Shown here piece after piece: positions 1 through 7,732 of a stretch of 22,939 nucleotides of DNA; positions within the stretch are counted from its first letter, which is position 1; every line of letters starts with the position of its first letter. The notes under the pieces were generated by a model that saw only the letters and a list, made by a program, of their open reading frames with translations, was not told the origin of the DNA and ran no database searches. The DNA is taken from assembly GCA_002449845.1 (NCBI GenBank), contig DJXW01000025.1, positions 1-22,939 on the forward strand, read 5' to 3'. The position numbers and the translations under genes are program-made. This stretch comes from Prevotella sp. UBA6994. Its GTDB lineage: Bacteria; Bacteroidota; Bacteroidia; Bacteroidales; Bacteroidaceae.

Positions 1-966
1 ATGTGCGCCCAGTGGATGGCTTACGTCTATTACCCCGGCAAGCTGCTCAACGACAACGAATGGCTCTGGAACTCCCTCAACGGGATGCAACGTCACCCCC
101 TCGCCGGGTACCTCCGCTACGAGAACTTCTTCATCCAGGACCTCTTCGTGCACAAGCACGGCTGGGACGCCGTGGGACGGCTGTGGAACGACTGCCGCGA
201 CCCCGAAGACCCCTTCGAGACCTACATGCGCACCCGCATGACGGGTACCACCAGCCAGAAGGTCAGCCAGCTCGGCGACGAACTCTGGGAGTGGGGAGCA
301 CGCATGACCACCTTCGACCTCGACCCCATACGCTCCATCGGCGACGGCAAGGCCAGCTGGCGCAGCCAGACAGCACTCACCAAGGACGACGACGGCTACT
401 GGTGGCCCGAGAAGAAAAACTGCATCGAGAACTACGGCAACAATGCCATCCGCCTCAACGCTCCCTCCAAGGCCAAGACGCTCTACGTGGAGTTCGAGGG
501 CAAGGCCGGTGCCGACGGCTACACCGCTAAAAACATCACGCACGCGGGATGGCGCATCGGATTCGTAGCCTTCAAGAGCGACGGCACGCGCGTCTATGGC
601 GACATGCACCGCGCCGGCTACAACGACGCCGACCAACTCATCGCCTTCGACTGCCCTGCAGGCTGCAGCCACGTGTGGCTCGTCATCAGCGGAGCACCCT
701 CGACCTACTGGACACACAACTTCACGGGATGGATAGACAACACCGAGGAGCAGTGGCCCTACCGTGTCAGGTTCTACCAGACCAATGTCTACGGCGAGGC
801 CAACAACGACGACGTGCCGACGGGCGTTGAGGACACTGAGGCGCTGAGGCGCGAAGACTTTGCCATACACGACCTCAGCGGACGAAGGCTGGGACAGGGT
901 GCACCGGCGCTCCGCAGCCTTCGCCACGGCATTTACGTCGTAGGCGGCAAGAAAGTGGCGAAATAA
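1..966 (+). CDS. Secreted protein with C-terminal sorting-type tail, 5' partial (DUF6055-like?)
   Basis: Open from the first base of the window to TAA at 964-966 (321 residues). The ATG at base 1 has no visible upstream context and the protein starts inside what looks like a domain, so I treat it as 5'-truncated. The first 100 residues (CAQWMAYVYYPGK, then an aromatic-rich helical stretch) recall secreted zincin-like DUF6055 proteins, but only from memory and without a visible HExxH. Residues 120-260 look like a beta-sandwich module. The last 35 residues (DLSGRRLGQ...GIYVVGGKKVAK) match the short C-terminal tail of type IX-secreted or surface proteins in Prevotella, so export is likely. The gene is strongly GC-rich with C/G-ending codons, unlike everything downstream, which suggests a different origin. 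Family assignment is weak; the tail is clear. Confidence 0.6.
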   Translation: MCAQWMAYVYYPGKLLNDNEWLWNSLNGMQRHPLAGYLRYENFFIQDLFVHKHGWDAVGRLWNDCRDPEDPFETYMRTRMTGTTSQKVSQLGDELWEWGARMTTFDLDPIRSIGDGKASWRSQTALTKDDDGYWWPEKKNCIENYGNNAIRLNAPSKAKTLYVEFEGKAGADGYTAKNITHAGWRIGFVAFKSDGTRVYGDMHRAGYNDADQLIAFDCPAGCSHVWLVISGAPSTYWTHNFTGWIDNTEEQWPYRVRFYQTNVYGEANNDDVPTGVEDTEALRREDFAIHDLSGRRLGQGAPALRSLRHGIYVVGGKKVAK

Positions 967-1097
967 GTTGCGACGACTGAAGAAAAAGCTTAGTCAGAAG
1001 AAATCATTAAATTTGCAAACAGTTTGCTGAATGTGCTTTATGGGATTATGTCCCATCCAGAGTTTGTGATGCGACTATCGTGAAAATGGTCTGACAA

Positions 1098-1142
1098 AAT
1101 GTTGACCAAAATGTCGATCAAATTGTTGACCAAATGGAATAG
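1098..1142 (+). pseudogene. Remnant coding fragment with NVDQ tandem repeat
   Basis: Three 12-base units (1098-1109, 1110-1121, 1122-1133) differ by a few bases and translate as NVDQ, NVDQ, IVDQ, then ME and a stop. Short Asn-Val-x-Gln linker repeats like this occur before the C-terminal winged helix of Fic-type and AlbA_2-type regulators in Bacteroidetes (family knowledge, from memory). A stop codon lies just upstream in the same frame, so nothing intact remains. A second NVDQ occurs 160 bases downstream, next to a helix-turn-helix-like sequence, which supports a common decayed origin. Confidence 0.3.
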
Positions 1143-1193
1143 TAATCATAAAGATTAAGATTAGATTAGATGAAGACAGATTTTATTACTTAA

Positions 1194-1352
1194 GCGATTA
1201 TTCTTGCAGAAGAATACGAGTCAGCAACGTGCAAAATGTGCAGAATGCACGAAAAATTCAGCTCAAATGTTGACCAGTCCAAACATAAATATCTGACAAT
1301 CAGCAAGATAACCCGAAAATTAGCCACCGCGCAGGCTGCAGTCGAGGAGTAA
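1194..1352 (+). pseudogene. Remnant open stretch, possible winged-helix fragment
   Basis: This frame is open for 52 codons between a TAA at 1191-1193 and a TAA at 1350-1352. It has no convincing start codon or promoter. The translation contains EKFSSNVDQSKHKYLTI followed by SKITRKLATAQAAVEE, which has the look of a helix-turn-helix segment. The NVDQ motif repeats that of the neighbouring scrap at 1098-1133. I read it as the decayed end of a regulator or Fic-type gene, but a chance open frame cannot be excluded. Confidence 0.25.
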
Positions 1353-1561
1353 ATAACATCTGCAGAACAAGTTGCTCTGATATTTTTGTGGGTAAAGCAA
1401 CTACTTCACCACTTTCAAACAAAAAACGTCGTATGATGCAAGAAAAGCATGAAAAGCAAGCAGAAAGTCGTAGATTTTCATTAATTTTGAAAGCAGAAAC
1501 AATAAATTATCTTTTTGAAGACCATAGAGATTAAGTTTTACATAACAACAGACGACATACA

Positions 1562-4015
1562 ATGACTTTGAACGATATAGTAACAGCTTTCAAACAGCAT
1601 CAGCTTCAATATGGGCTGAATGGTGATTCAACGCAGCAAGAACTGTACAAATGGAAATTGGTGACCAAACAAATTGGTCAACCAAATACTGATGCACAAG
1701 ATTTCGCAAAAGAAATAAAATCTCTTGTGTTTGCGAATCTTTGTTATGGACCACAGATAACTGCGATAAGGAATTTTGCCAAGTATGAACCAGAAGACTA
1801 TCGTGAAGCATTTAAGCGTTTGTGTGATGAAGAAGTTGACTTACAACAACGTATAGAGACATTCACTTCCACATGCAAAACTTTATGGGATGGAAAGATC
1901 AAGAAAAACTTTGAACAGGAAACCCGTGCAATGTGCGACGAGAGGTTGATAAGTTGTTTCTTGACTTTACTGAATCCGCAAAAGTATACTTTTTACAAGA
2001 GGGATGTATATGACAGCTTATGCAACCTTCTTCATGTTAAGACAAAAAGAACTGGTCATAAACTTGTTCATTTCTATGAACTTCTCCATCAGCTTCTGAT
2101 TCCTCTTGTTGAACAAGATACAGAGTTGATGGAATCTATTAACGCAGAATTAGAGAAAGAAGGATGTATCCAGAGTTCCATGCTGACTGCCCAAACAGCA
2201 TTGTGGTATTATGTCAGTAAATTGCAAAATAATGGCAAGCAGCAGGTTTGGTTGTTCTTAGGAGGAAAAGATGCTAATGATTATCATTTCGATGAAATGT
2301 ATAATGATGGCGTTATGGCTTTGTGTGGATGGGACAAGGTTGGCGATTTGAGTGATTGCCCTGACAAAGAGAGCATAGACAAGAGAAGACAAAGTGTGAG
2401 TGACTACCAGTTTAATACTGGTAATCTGACTGGAATGCTCCATGCCATAGCCAATGAGATGAAGGAAGGAGACATTGTGTTGGCCAAATTCAGCAAGTCT
2501 GATATTGTTGGAATGGGAACTGTAACTGGTGATTACCGATATGAGAATAAGTCTGTATATGGCAAACATTGCAGGGATATAGATTGGACTCATAAAGGAC
2601 TATGGCATTGTGCTTCCATTTTGAAAGAGTTCGGACAAGACGATTTTCCAGCAAAAGCACTGACCAATGTAACTAATTCTAAGTATATCCCAAAGATTTT
2701 GGAAATAATTGAGGGCAAAAATCAACAAAACAATAATATTCAGACACTTAAAACCATGACGGAAGTAGAAATACTCAAGCAAAAGAAACAAATTATCCTC
2801 CAAGGTGCTCCCGGCACAGGTAAGACATATAAAACAGCCTCCATTGCCGTAGGAATATGCAATCCAACCTTTTCCGATTTCGCCGACCATCAAAAGGTCA
2901 TGACTGAGTATGAGAGATTGCAGCATGAAGGCCAAATAGCTTTCTGTACATTCCATCAGTCAATGGACTATGAAGATTTTGTCGAGGGCTTGAAGCCAGA
3001 GATCAAGGGAAATGCAGTAGAGTACAATGTGGAAAATGGCATCTTCAAGACAATCTGTGAGAAAGCCCAGACAAAGGAAAATGCAGACATAACAACTTGT
3101 ATTGACAAATATCTCCAAACCATCAAGGGATATGAAAACAAAAAGACCATTCCTTCTTTGACAGGAAAGTCAGAATTGTATGTATGGTGGACTGAAGGCA
3201 ACGACACCATCAGCACTCGCAGCGTGTTGTCAAAATGTGAAAAGGGTAATCAGTATTCACCATCACCTCTGAACATTGAGAAAGTTAAGATGCAGGCTCT
3301 TGGTGAAGGTGTAGAGAACAACTGGCGGCATTATGCACAGGCGTTCATCAATGCGGTGAAGAAAGAGTATGATTTGGAGAATCAAATATCAGATAAGCCA
3401 TACGTACTAATCATCGATGAAATTAACCGTGGCAATGTTTCCAAGATATTTGGAGAACTTATCACTTTGCTTGAAGCCGACAAGCGCAGTGGGGGTGGTA
3501 CGCATCATATCAGTTTGAAGTTGCCGTATTCAAAGGAAGATTTCTCTGTACCCTCCAATCTCTATATCATTGGTACGATGAATACTACAGACCGTTCCAC
3601 AGGAACCATAGACTATGCGGTACGTCGTCGCTTTGCTTTTGTCACCTTGGAATCAAGAGCAGACGTTATAGAGAACTGGTGCAACTCTGAATCTGTTCCA
3701 TCCGATGTCAAAAATACAGCTCTTGCCTTATTCGCTCAGATTAATGGCAAAGATAAGTATGACAACAGTTCTTTCATTGCGAAACATAAAGCTTCCGATT
3801 TCGAGTTGGAAGATTTAAAAGTCGGACATAGTTACTTTATGGCAAAAGACATGGCAAGTCTCAAACTAAAGATGAAATACGAGGTTGTTCCTCTCATTAA
3901 GGAGTATATCAAAGACGGTATTCTCAGGAGTATGCCTGATGACGACAAATACTTTGACAGTTGGCAGGATGCTGCGTGTTTCACTCCCTCCACAACAGAA
4001 TACGTGACAGAATAA
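1562..4015 (+). CDS. mcrB: McrB-type GTPase of type IV restriction system, with EVE/PUA-like domain
   Basis: 817 residues. It is the motor and DNA-recognition subunit of a modification-dependent (type IV) restriction system. Residues 1-200 form a helical N-terminal region shared by many Bacteroidetes McrB-like proteins. Residues about 228-384 resemble an EVE/PUA-like fold (QVWLFLGGK at the start, GMGTVTGDYRY near 318), a domain that flips out and reads modified bases. The AAA+ GTPase follows: Walker A GAPGTGKT at 415-422, Walker B with the McrB signature LIIDEINRGN (Asp619), and the family motif MNTTDRS at 673-679, then RRRF. The stop overlaps the mcrC start by one base (TAATG), so the two genes are translationally coupled. 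ATG 1562 follows an AT-rich leader with no strong ribosome binding site. Domain order and motifs make McrB secure; the exact modified base recognised is unknown. Confidence 0.9.
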   Translation: MTLNDIVTAFKQHQLQYGLNGDSTQQELYKWKLVTKQIGQPNTDAQDFAKEIKSLVFANLCYGPQITAIRNFAKYEPEDYREAFKRLCDEEVDLQQRIETFTSTCKTLWDGKIKKNFEQETRAMCDERLISCFLTLLNPQKYTFYKRDVYDSLCNLLHVKTKRTGHKLVHFYELLHQLLIPLVEQDTELMESINAELEKEGCIQSSMLTAQTALWYYVSKLQNNGKQQVWLFLGGKDANDYHFDEMYNDGVMALCGWDKVGDLSDCPDKESIDKRRQSVSDYQFNTGNLTGMLHAIANEMKEGDIVLAKFSKSDIVGMGTVTGDYRYENKSVYGKHCRDIDWTHKGLWHCASILKEFGQDDFPAKALTNVTNSKYIPKILEIIEGKNQQNNNIQTLKTMTEVEILKQKKQIILQGAPGTGKTYKTASIAVGICNPTFSDFADHQKVMTEYERLQHEGQIAFCTFHQSMDYEDFVEGLKPEIKGNAVEYNVENGIFKTICEKAQTKENADITTCIDKYLQTIKGYENKKTIPSLTGKSELYVWWTEGNDTISTRSVLSKCEKGNQYSPSPLNIEKVKMQALGEGVENNWRHYAQAFINAVKKEYDLENQISDKPYVLIIDEINRGNVSKIFGELITLLEADKRSGGGTHHISLKLPYSKEDFSVPSNLYIIGTMNTTDRSTGTIDYAVRRRFAFVTLESRADVIENWCNSESVPSDVKNTALALFAQINGKDKYDNSSFIAKHKASDFELEDLKVGHSYFMAKDMASLKLKMKYEVVPLIKEYIKDGILRSMPDDDKYFDSWQDAACFTPSTTEYVTE

Positions 4016-5316
4016 TGCAAGAACACGAAAAGATACCATACGATTCCTTTGCCTTTCAAAAGTATTGGGGGGAAGGTATGCGTCTTCCTGGCCAAAGCAA
4101 AGGTCTGGACAGATGGTTCTTTCAGTGGCAGTGGCGAAATAGTCCCATCATAGATGAGCAAGATTCTGACAAACCCGTTGTAACAGAATCTGGCTATTAC
4201 GCATCATACGTCATAGGTGCTCAGTGGTTTGATGAAGCAAAGACCATGCCTCTTGTTATCACCACCAAGCACGGTTGTGAACATATTGATTTTCTAAAGA
4301 TGTTCAGCATCTGTTTCAATAGCGGTATTGAGTCCAAAGAGTTCTCAAAGATTTATGCAGTTGATATGGATGCACCTCGCATCAAAGCGCCAGAACTTAA
4401 AAGTGTCTTGAGTCCGCTGATTATCGTCCATTTCCTTTCCGTTGTAAAGGATATTGTCAAACGTGGATTGAAGAAAGATTATGTTCAGCGTGAAGATAAC
4501 CTCAAAAAAGTAAAAGGACGTATTGACATCTCTGCGAATGAGCGCATGAATATTCTGAAGAAACGATACGATAAGGTGTTTTGTCGTTACCAAGAGTATT
4601 CAGAAGACACATTAGAGAATAGGTTAATAAAAAAAGCTCTTACTTTCTCTCAACACGCATTGCAAATAGCAGAAAAATCAGATAGTTTTCTTTCATTGCA
4701 GCACACCATACATGAGTGTCTGTCTGCTTTTAATAATGTCAGCGACCAAATTGAGGTGTGGGAAGTCAAAACTATCAAGCATCACAAGATATTCAAGGAA
4801 TATGATGATGCTATTAAACTTGCACAGATGATTCTCCATCGCTATGACTACAGCATCACCAATATCAATACAGCCGAAGAAGAGTATTGTCCTGTTTTTT
4901 GGATAGATATGGCGATGTTGTATGAGCACTATGTTTTAGGTTTGCTCCGTGAGGCTTACGGGGAAAAGATACATTATCAAGTACATGGTCATACTGGTTA
5001 TCCTGACTTTGTTTGCTACTCCCCACAAGTCGTACTTGATACCAAGTATATACCAAGGTTTGAACATGGAAATATAGATACTTACATTGTCCGTCAACTA
5101 AGTGGGTATAGCCGCGATAAATGGATTTTCCCGACAAAGCCAGATGCCAATGTTCCCTGTATGATTATCTATCCAGTAGAAGGTGCAATGAACAATCCAT
5201 TCAAGGGTAAACGACTGGAAGAGTTTCTGAACACGGAAGACCATAATCTTTGGAACTTTCATAGAATAGCAGTACCAATTCCACTCTATTCCGCCTTATC
5301 TTCCTACGGATTGTAA
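4015..5316 (+). CDS. mcrC: McrC-type nuclease subunit of type IV restriction system
   Basis: 433 residues from the ATG at 4015-4017, whose A is the last base of the mcrB stop. The frame is open upstream to 3961, but the TAATG coupling makes 4015 the likely start. McrC binds the McrB ring, stimulates its GTP hydrolysis and cuts DNA. The C-terminal half carries a PD-(D/E)xK nuclease core: GYPDF with Asp331, then VVLDTKY with Asp342 and Lys344, followed by the helix containing IVRQLSGYSRD. The N-terminal half is the usual McrB-contacting region, and the length fits the family. No recognisable terminator follows; the next promoter starts 18 bases after the stop. With mcrB it makes a complete two-gene system, with no methylase or specificity subunit nearby. 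Confidence 0.9.
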   Translation: MQEHEKIPYDSFAFQKYWGEGMRLPGQSKGLDRWFFQWQWRNSPIIDEQDSDKPVVTESGYYASYVIGAQWFDEAKTMPLVITTKHGCEHIDFLKMFSICFNSGIESKEFSKIYAVDMDAPRIKAPELKSVLSPLIIVHFLSVVKDIVKRGLKKDYVQREDNLKKVKGRIDISANERMNILKKRYDKVFCRYQEYSEDTLENRLIKKALTFSQHALQIAEKSDSFLSLQHTIHECLSAFNNVSDQIEVWEVKTIKHHKIFKEYDDAIKLAQMILHRYDYSITNINTAEEEYCPVFWIDMAMLYEHYVLGLLREAYGEKIHYQVHGHTGYPDFVCYSPQVVLDTKYIPRFEHGNIDTYIVRQLSGYSRDKWIFPTKPDANVPCMIIYPVEGAMNNPFKGKRLEEFLNTEDHNLWNFHRIAVPIPLYSALSSYGL

Positions 5317-5333
5317 GAAAATCAAGCTATTAT

Positions 5334-5364
5334 TTTGCAATATGCAAAAAAAGGTGTATCTTTG
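5334..5364 (+). promoter_or_regulatory. Bacteroidetes-type promoter of paaK
   Basis: TTTG at 5334-5337, 19 bases, then a perfect TATCTTTG at 5357-5364 matches the -33/-7 promoter of Bacteroidetes. The paaK start lies 51 bases after the -7 element, so the two-gene paaK-DUF3256 transcript probably starts here, independently of mcrBC. Confidence 0.8.
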
Positions 5365-5414
5365 CCATAATTTTGTAAAGTGAATCGAGTCACAAACAAC
5401 CTAATCGCAAGAAT

Positions 5415-6722
5415 ATGAACAACGAATATTGGCAACCCGAGTTGGAAACCATGCCTCGGGAGGAATTAAGGAAACTTCAAGTGAAGAAACTGAAAGCCAC
5501 TATCAACGTGGCACTCAAGTCGCCTATGTACAAGAAACGCCTTGGTGAACTGGGCATCAATGCCGACTCCATCAATAGCGTTGAGGATATACGCAAGATA
5601 CCATTCACCACGAAAGACGATTTGCGCAACAACTATCCTTTCGGACTCGTGGGTGGTGACATGAAAGATGCCATCCGCATCCACTCGTCAAGTGGTACTA
5701 CCGGTCACCCTACCGTAGTAGCTTACTCACGTCACGACATCGACTCATGGGCAAACATGATTGCACGTAATATGTATATGGTGGGATGCCGTAACACGGA
5801 TGTCTTCCAAAACTCGTCGGGCTATGGTATGTTTACCGGTGGATTGGGATTCCAATACGGTGCAGAGAAGTTGGGAGCAGTAACTATACCCGCTGCGGCT
5901 GGCAACTCTAAACGCCAAATCATGTTCATCCGCGACTTCGGTACGACCTGTCTCCACGCTATCCCCAGTTACGCCATCCGTTTGGCTGAGGTCTTCAAGG
6001 AAGAGGGAGTTGACCCAAGGAGCACCAAACTGCATACACTCTTCATCGGCGCAGAGCCTCATACAGAGGAGCAACGCCAACGCATCGAACGGATGTTAGG
6101 CGTAAAGGCATACAACTCTTTCGGAATGACGGAGATGAACGGACCTGGCGTGGCTTTTGAATGTAAAGAACAAAACGGTATGCACCTCTGGGAAGACAAT
6201 TATATCATCGAGATTATCGACCCAGACACCTTGGAGCCCGTGCCAGATGGTGAGATGGGCGAGATGGTACTTACCACCCTCGACCGCGACATGATGCCTA
6301 TCCTGAGATACCGCACTCACGACCTCACCCGCATCTTACCCGGCGAATGCCCATGTGGACGTACTCACCGCCGCATCGACCGTATCAAGGGTCGTACCGA
6401 CGATATGTTTATCATCAAGGGTGTGAACGTATTCCCCATGCAGGTGGAAAAGATTCTCGTGAAATATCCTGGATTGGGCAGTAACTACCTCATCACGCTC
6501 GAAACCATCAACGACAACGACATCATGAAGGTGGAGGTAGAGCTCGACGAGATACCTACGGATGTTTACCCAGAACTGCAGAAGATGACGAAAGACATCC
6601 AACGTGCACTGAAAGACGAGATTCTCCTCACGCCACAGGTATTCTTGGTGAAGAAAGGAACACTACCCGTTTCAGAAGGAAAAGCCGTGCGCGTGAAAGA
6701 CCTGCGTCCATCACGTCAATAA
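5415..6722 (+). CDS. paaK: Phenylacetate-CoA ligase (AMP-forming)
   Basis: 435 residues, full length for the family. It activates phenylacetate, or a related aryl acid, with ATP and CoA to give the aryl-CoA, AMP and pyrophosphate in the cytoplasm. Adenylate-forming motifs are in order: SSSGTTGHP phosphate loop at 91-99, FGMTE at 236-240, YRTHD at 299-303, a CPCGRTHRRIDRIKGR hinge region at 312-327, and the C-terminal LPVSEGKAVRVKD with Lys423 as the probable catalytic lysine. In Bacteroidales this ligase usually works with indolepyruvate oxidoreductase (iorAB) in aromatic amino acid fermentation or reverse synthesis; those genes are not in the window. It is followed after 10 bases by the DUF3256 gene, with which it is probably co-transcribed. 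Substrate specificity is inferred from family only. Confidence 0.9.
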   Translation: MNNEYWQPELETMPREELRKLQVKKLKATINVALKSPMYKKRLGELGINADSINSVEDIRKIPFTTKDDLRNNYPFGLVGGDMKDAIRIHSSSGTTGHPTVVAYSRHDIDSWANMIARNMYMVGCRNTDVFQNSSGYGMFTGGLGFQYGAEKLGAVTIPAAAGNSKRQIMFIRDFGTTCLHAIPSYAIRLAEVFKEEGVDPRSTKLHTLFIGAEPHTEEQRQRIERMLGVKAYNSFGMTEMNGPGVAFECKEQNGMHLWEDNYIIEIIDPDTLEPVPDGEMGEMVLTTLDRDMMPILRYRTHDLTRILPGECPCGRTHRRIDRIKGRTDDMFIIKGVNVFPMQVEKILVKYPGLGSNYLITLETINDNDIMKVEVELDEIPTDVYPELQKMTKDIQRALKDEILLTPQVFLVKKGTLPVSEGKAVRVKDLRPSRQ

Positions 6723-6732
6723 TATTGCAATA

Positions 6733-7350
6733 ATGAGAAGATTATTATTCATAATGCTTGCGATGCTCATTACCATGATATCGCAAGCTAAAAACATACG
6801 GGAAATCTGGCTGTCTATGCCAGATTCCCTTATTTCGTATCTTGACAAGAGCAAACGCATCGAGATGGTGGATTACATAGACATGAAAGTTAAGGCTGAC
6901 GTGAAAAACGCACTTGAGGGAACTTCTGTCATGGACACACTCACCAACGACTACTTGCAAGTAACGCTCAACGAGGCATGTACCTTACAGATGCGTATTC
7001 TCCCCACTGAAAATGGCGACACACTTTTCTGTCTGGTCAAAACCTTACGAGGACCATTGCCTGAAAGTGAAGTGACTCTTTACCGACAAGACTGGCAAAA
7101 AAAGAACACATTATCGTTCAACGCACAAGAGTTGATAACGAAACCAGACACGATGTCGGCTTCTTCCTTTACGGAACTGAAAAAATTATTAGACATTCCC
7201 ATCGTTGAGGCAAGACTATCCATCGACTCCCCCACCCTCACCTTACAAGTAGCTGCACTCAACTTATCCAAAGAAGAGACTGAGAGAGTTCGTCCTCTCT
7301 TCATTCCACGTAGCTTAATATGGAATGGGAAGGAGTTCGTTGAAGATTGA
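6733..7350 (+). CDS. DUF3256 family exported protein
   Basis: 205 residues. The N-terminus MRRLLFIMLAMLITMISQAK is a signal peptide with cleavage expected after the Ala of SQA. The mature part begins NIREIWLSMPDSLISYLDKSKR, the characteristic opening of DUF3256, a Bacteroidales family of unknown function. It contains no catalytic motif I recognise. The gene starts 10 bases after paaK, a pairing I recall from other Bacteroidales genomes. The final codons run directly into the tandem heptamer array, which overlaps the stop codon. Location is probably periplasm or outer face of the inner membrane. Confidence 0.8.
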   Translation: MRRLLFIMLAMLITMISQAKNIREIWLSMPDSLISYLDKSKRIEMVDYIDMKVKADVKNALEGTSVMDTLTNDYLQVTLNEACTLQMRILPTENGDTLFCLVKTLRGPLPESEVTLYRQDWQKKNTLSFNAQELITKPDTMSASSFTELKKLLDIPIVEARLSIDSPTLTLQVAALNLSKEETERVRPLFIPRSLIWNGKEFVED

Positions 7351-7427
7351 ACATTGAGCGTTGACCATTGAACATTGACCATTGATCATTGAGCGTTGAG
7401 TGATGAGAGATGAGAGATGAGAGATGA
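7337..7427 (+). repeat. Tandem heptamer array, 13 units
   Basis: Thirteen consecutive 7-base units start inside the last codons of the DUF3256 gene. In order they are tcgttga, agattga, acattga, gcgttga, ccattga, acattga, ccattga, tcattga, gcgttga, gtgatga, gagatga, gagatga, gagatga. Every unit ends in TGA. Because seven is not a multiple of three, the array puts stop codons in all three plus-strand frames every 21 bases. It resembles the short heptanucleotide repeats seen in Bacteroidetes and cyanobacteria intergenic regions. Confidence 0.85.
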
Positions 7428-7452
7428 ATAGTTACGACTGTTTAACTCTCAA

Positions 7453-7517
7453 TCTCCAAGACATATCTCCTGCTTCTTGCTTCTAACTTTCATGCTTCTC
7501 TCTCCAAGACATATCTC
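7453..7517. repeat. 17-base direct repeat pair
   Basis: The sequence tctccaagacatatctc occurs at 7453-7469 and again, identical, at 7501-7517. The 31 bases between are pyrimidine-rich (gcttct-type steps). Read on the minus strand this interval is purine-rich with loose seven-base phasing (aagttag, aagcaag, aagcagg), suggesting a second, degenerate heptamer array facing the one at 7337-7427. Confidence 0.7.
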
Positions 7518-7574
7518 TCACTTCTCACCTCTAAATTTTTGTCCTATAAATTCTGAATTTACCCCCTAAAATAC

Positions 7575-7618
7575 GGGCATTTTTTCAAACGAGTTGACAC
7601 TTGGTAGAAAAAATGCCC
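7575..7618. repeat. 12-base perfect inverted repeat
   Basis: Left arm gggcattttttc at 7575-7586 and right arm gaaaaaatgccc at 7607-7618 are perfect reverse complements around a 20-base loop. The run ATTTTT follows the right arm, so it could act as a weak terminator for the DUF3256 transcript. The AT-rich arms and long loop also fit a repeated extragenic palindrome. Confidence 0.7.
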
Positions 7619-7711
7619 ATTTTTCAAAATCTTACCAAGAGTCTCATTATCAATGGCTTACAATTTCACATCATGAAAAAGGAAGATTGAAACCCATGTT
7701 TTTGTATCAAA

Positions 7712-7731
7712 AAAGCCACTTTTTGGGCTTT
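7712..7731. repeat. Small hairpin
   Basis: Arms aaagcc (7712-7717) and ggcttt (7726-7731) pair around an 8-base T-rich loop. It directly precedes the first palindrome of the array at 7733. No function can be assigned from the sequence. Confidence 0.4.
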
Positions 7732-7732
7732 C

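Larger units (their letters stand above)
967..1561. other. AT-rich intergenic region with decayed coding scraps
   Basis: 595 bases without an intact gene. Base composition drops abruptly after the stop at 966. A promoter-like TAAATTTG lies at 1008-1015 and another, TAATTTTG, at 1482-1489, the latter 72 bases before mcrB; neither has a clear TTTG partner at -33. Three tandem 12-base units at 1098-1133 encode NVDQ-NVDQ-IVDQ before a stop at 1140-1142. A 52-codon open stretch at 1194-1352 contains SNVDQ followed by KYLTISKITRKLATAQAAVEE and a stop. These look like pieces of degraded genes, but no function can be assigned. Confidence 0.5.

Noticed and set aside
3..530. 175-residue open frame overlapping the first gene
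   Set aside because: It lies in another frame of the GC-rich secreted-protein gene, has an Arg/Pro-rich composition typical of GC-rich shadow frames, and lacks any recognisable domain. The other frame has a coherent domain pattern and sorting tail.
3961..4014. Longer mcrC starting at 3961
   Set aside because: The extra 18 residues overlap the mcrB end and are not like an McrC N-terminus; the TAATG overlap at 4013-4017 is a typical coupled start.
7080..7382. 100-residue minus-strand open frame
   Set aside because: It starts within the heptamer array (which supplies ATG codons on the minus strand) and is antisense to the DUF3256 gene; the beginning is merely translated repeat.
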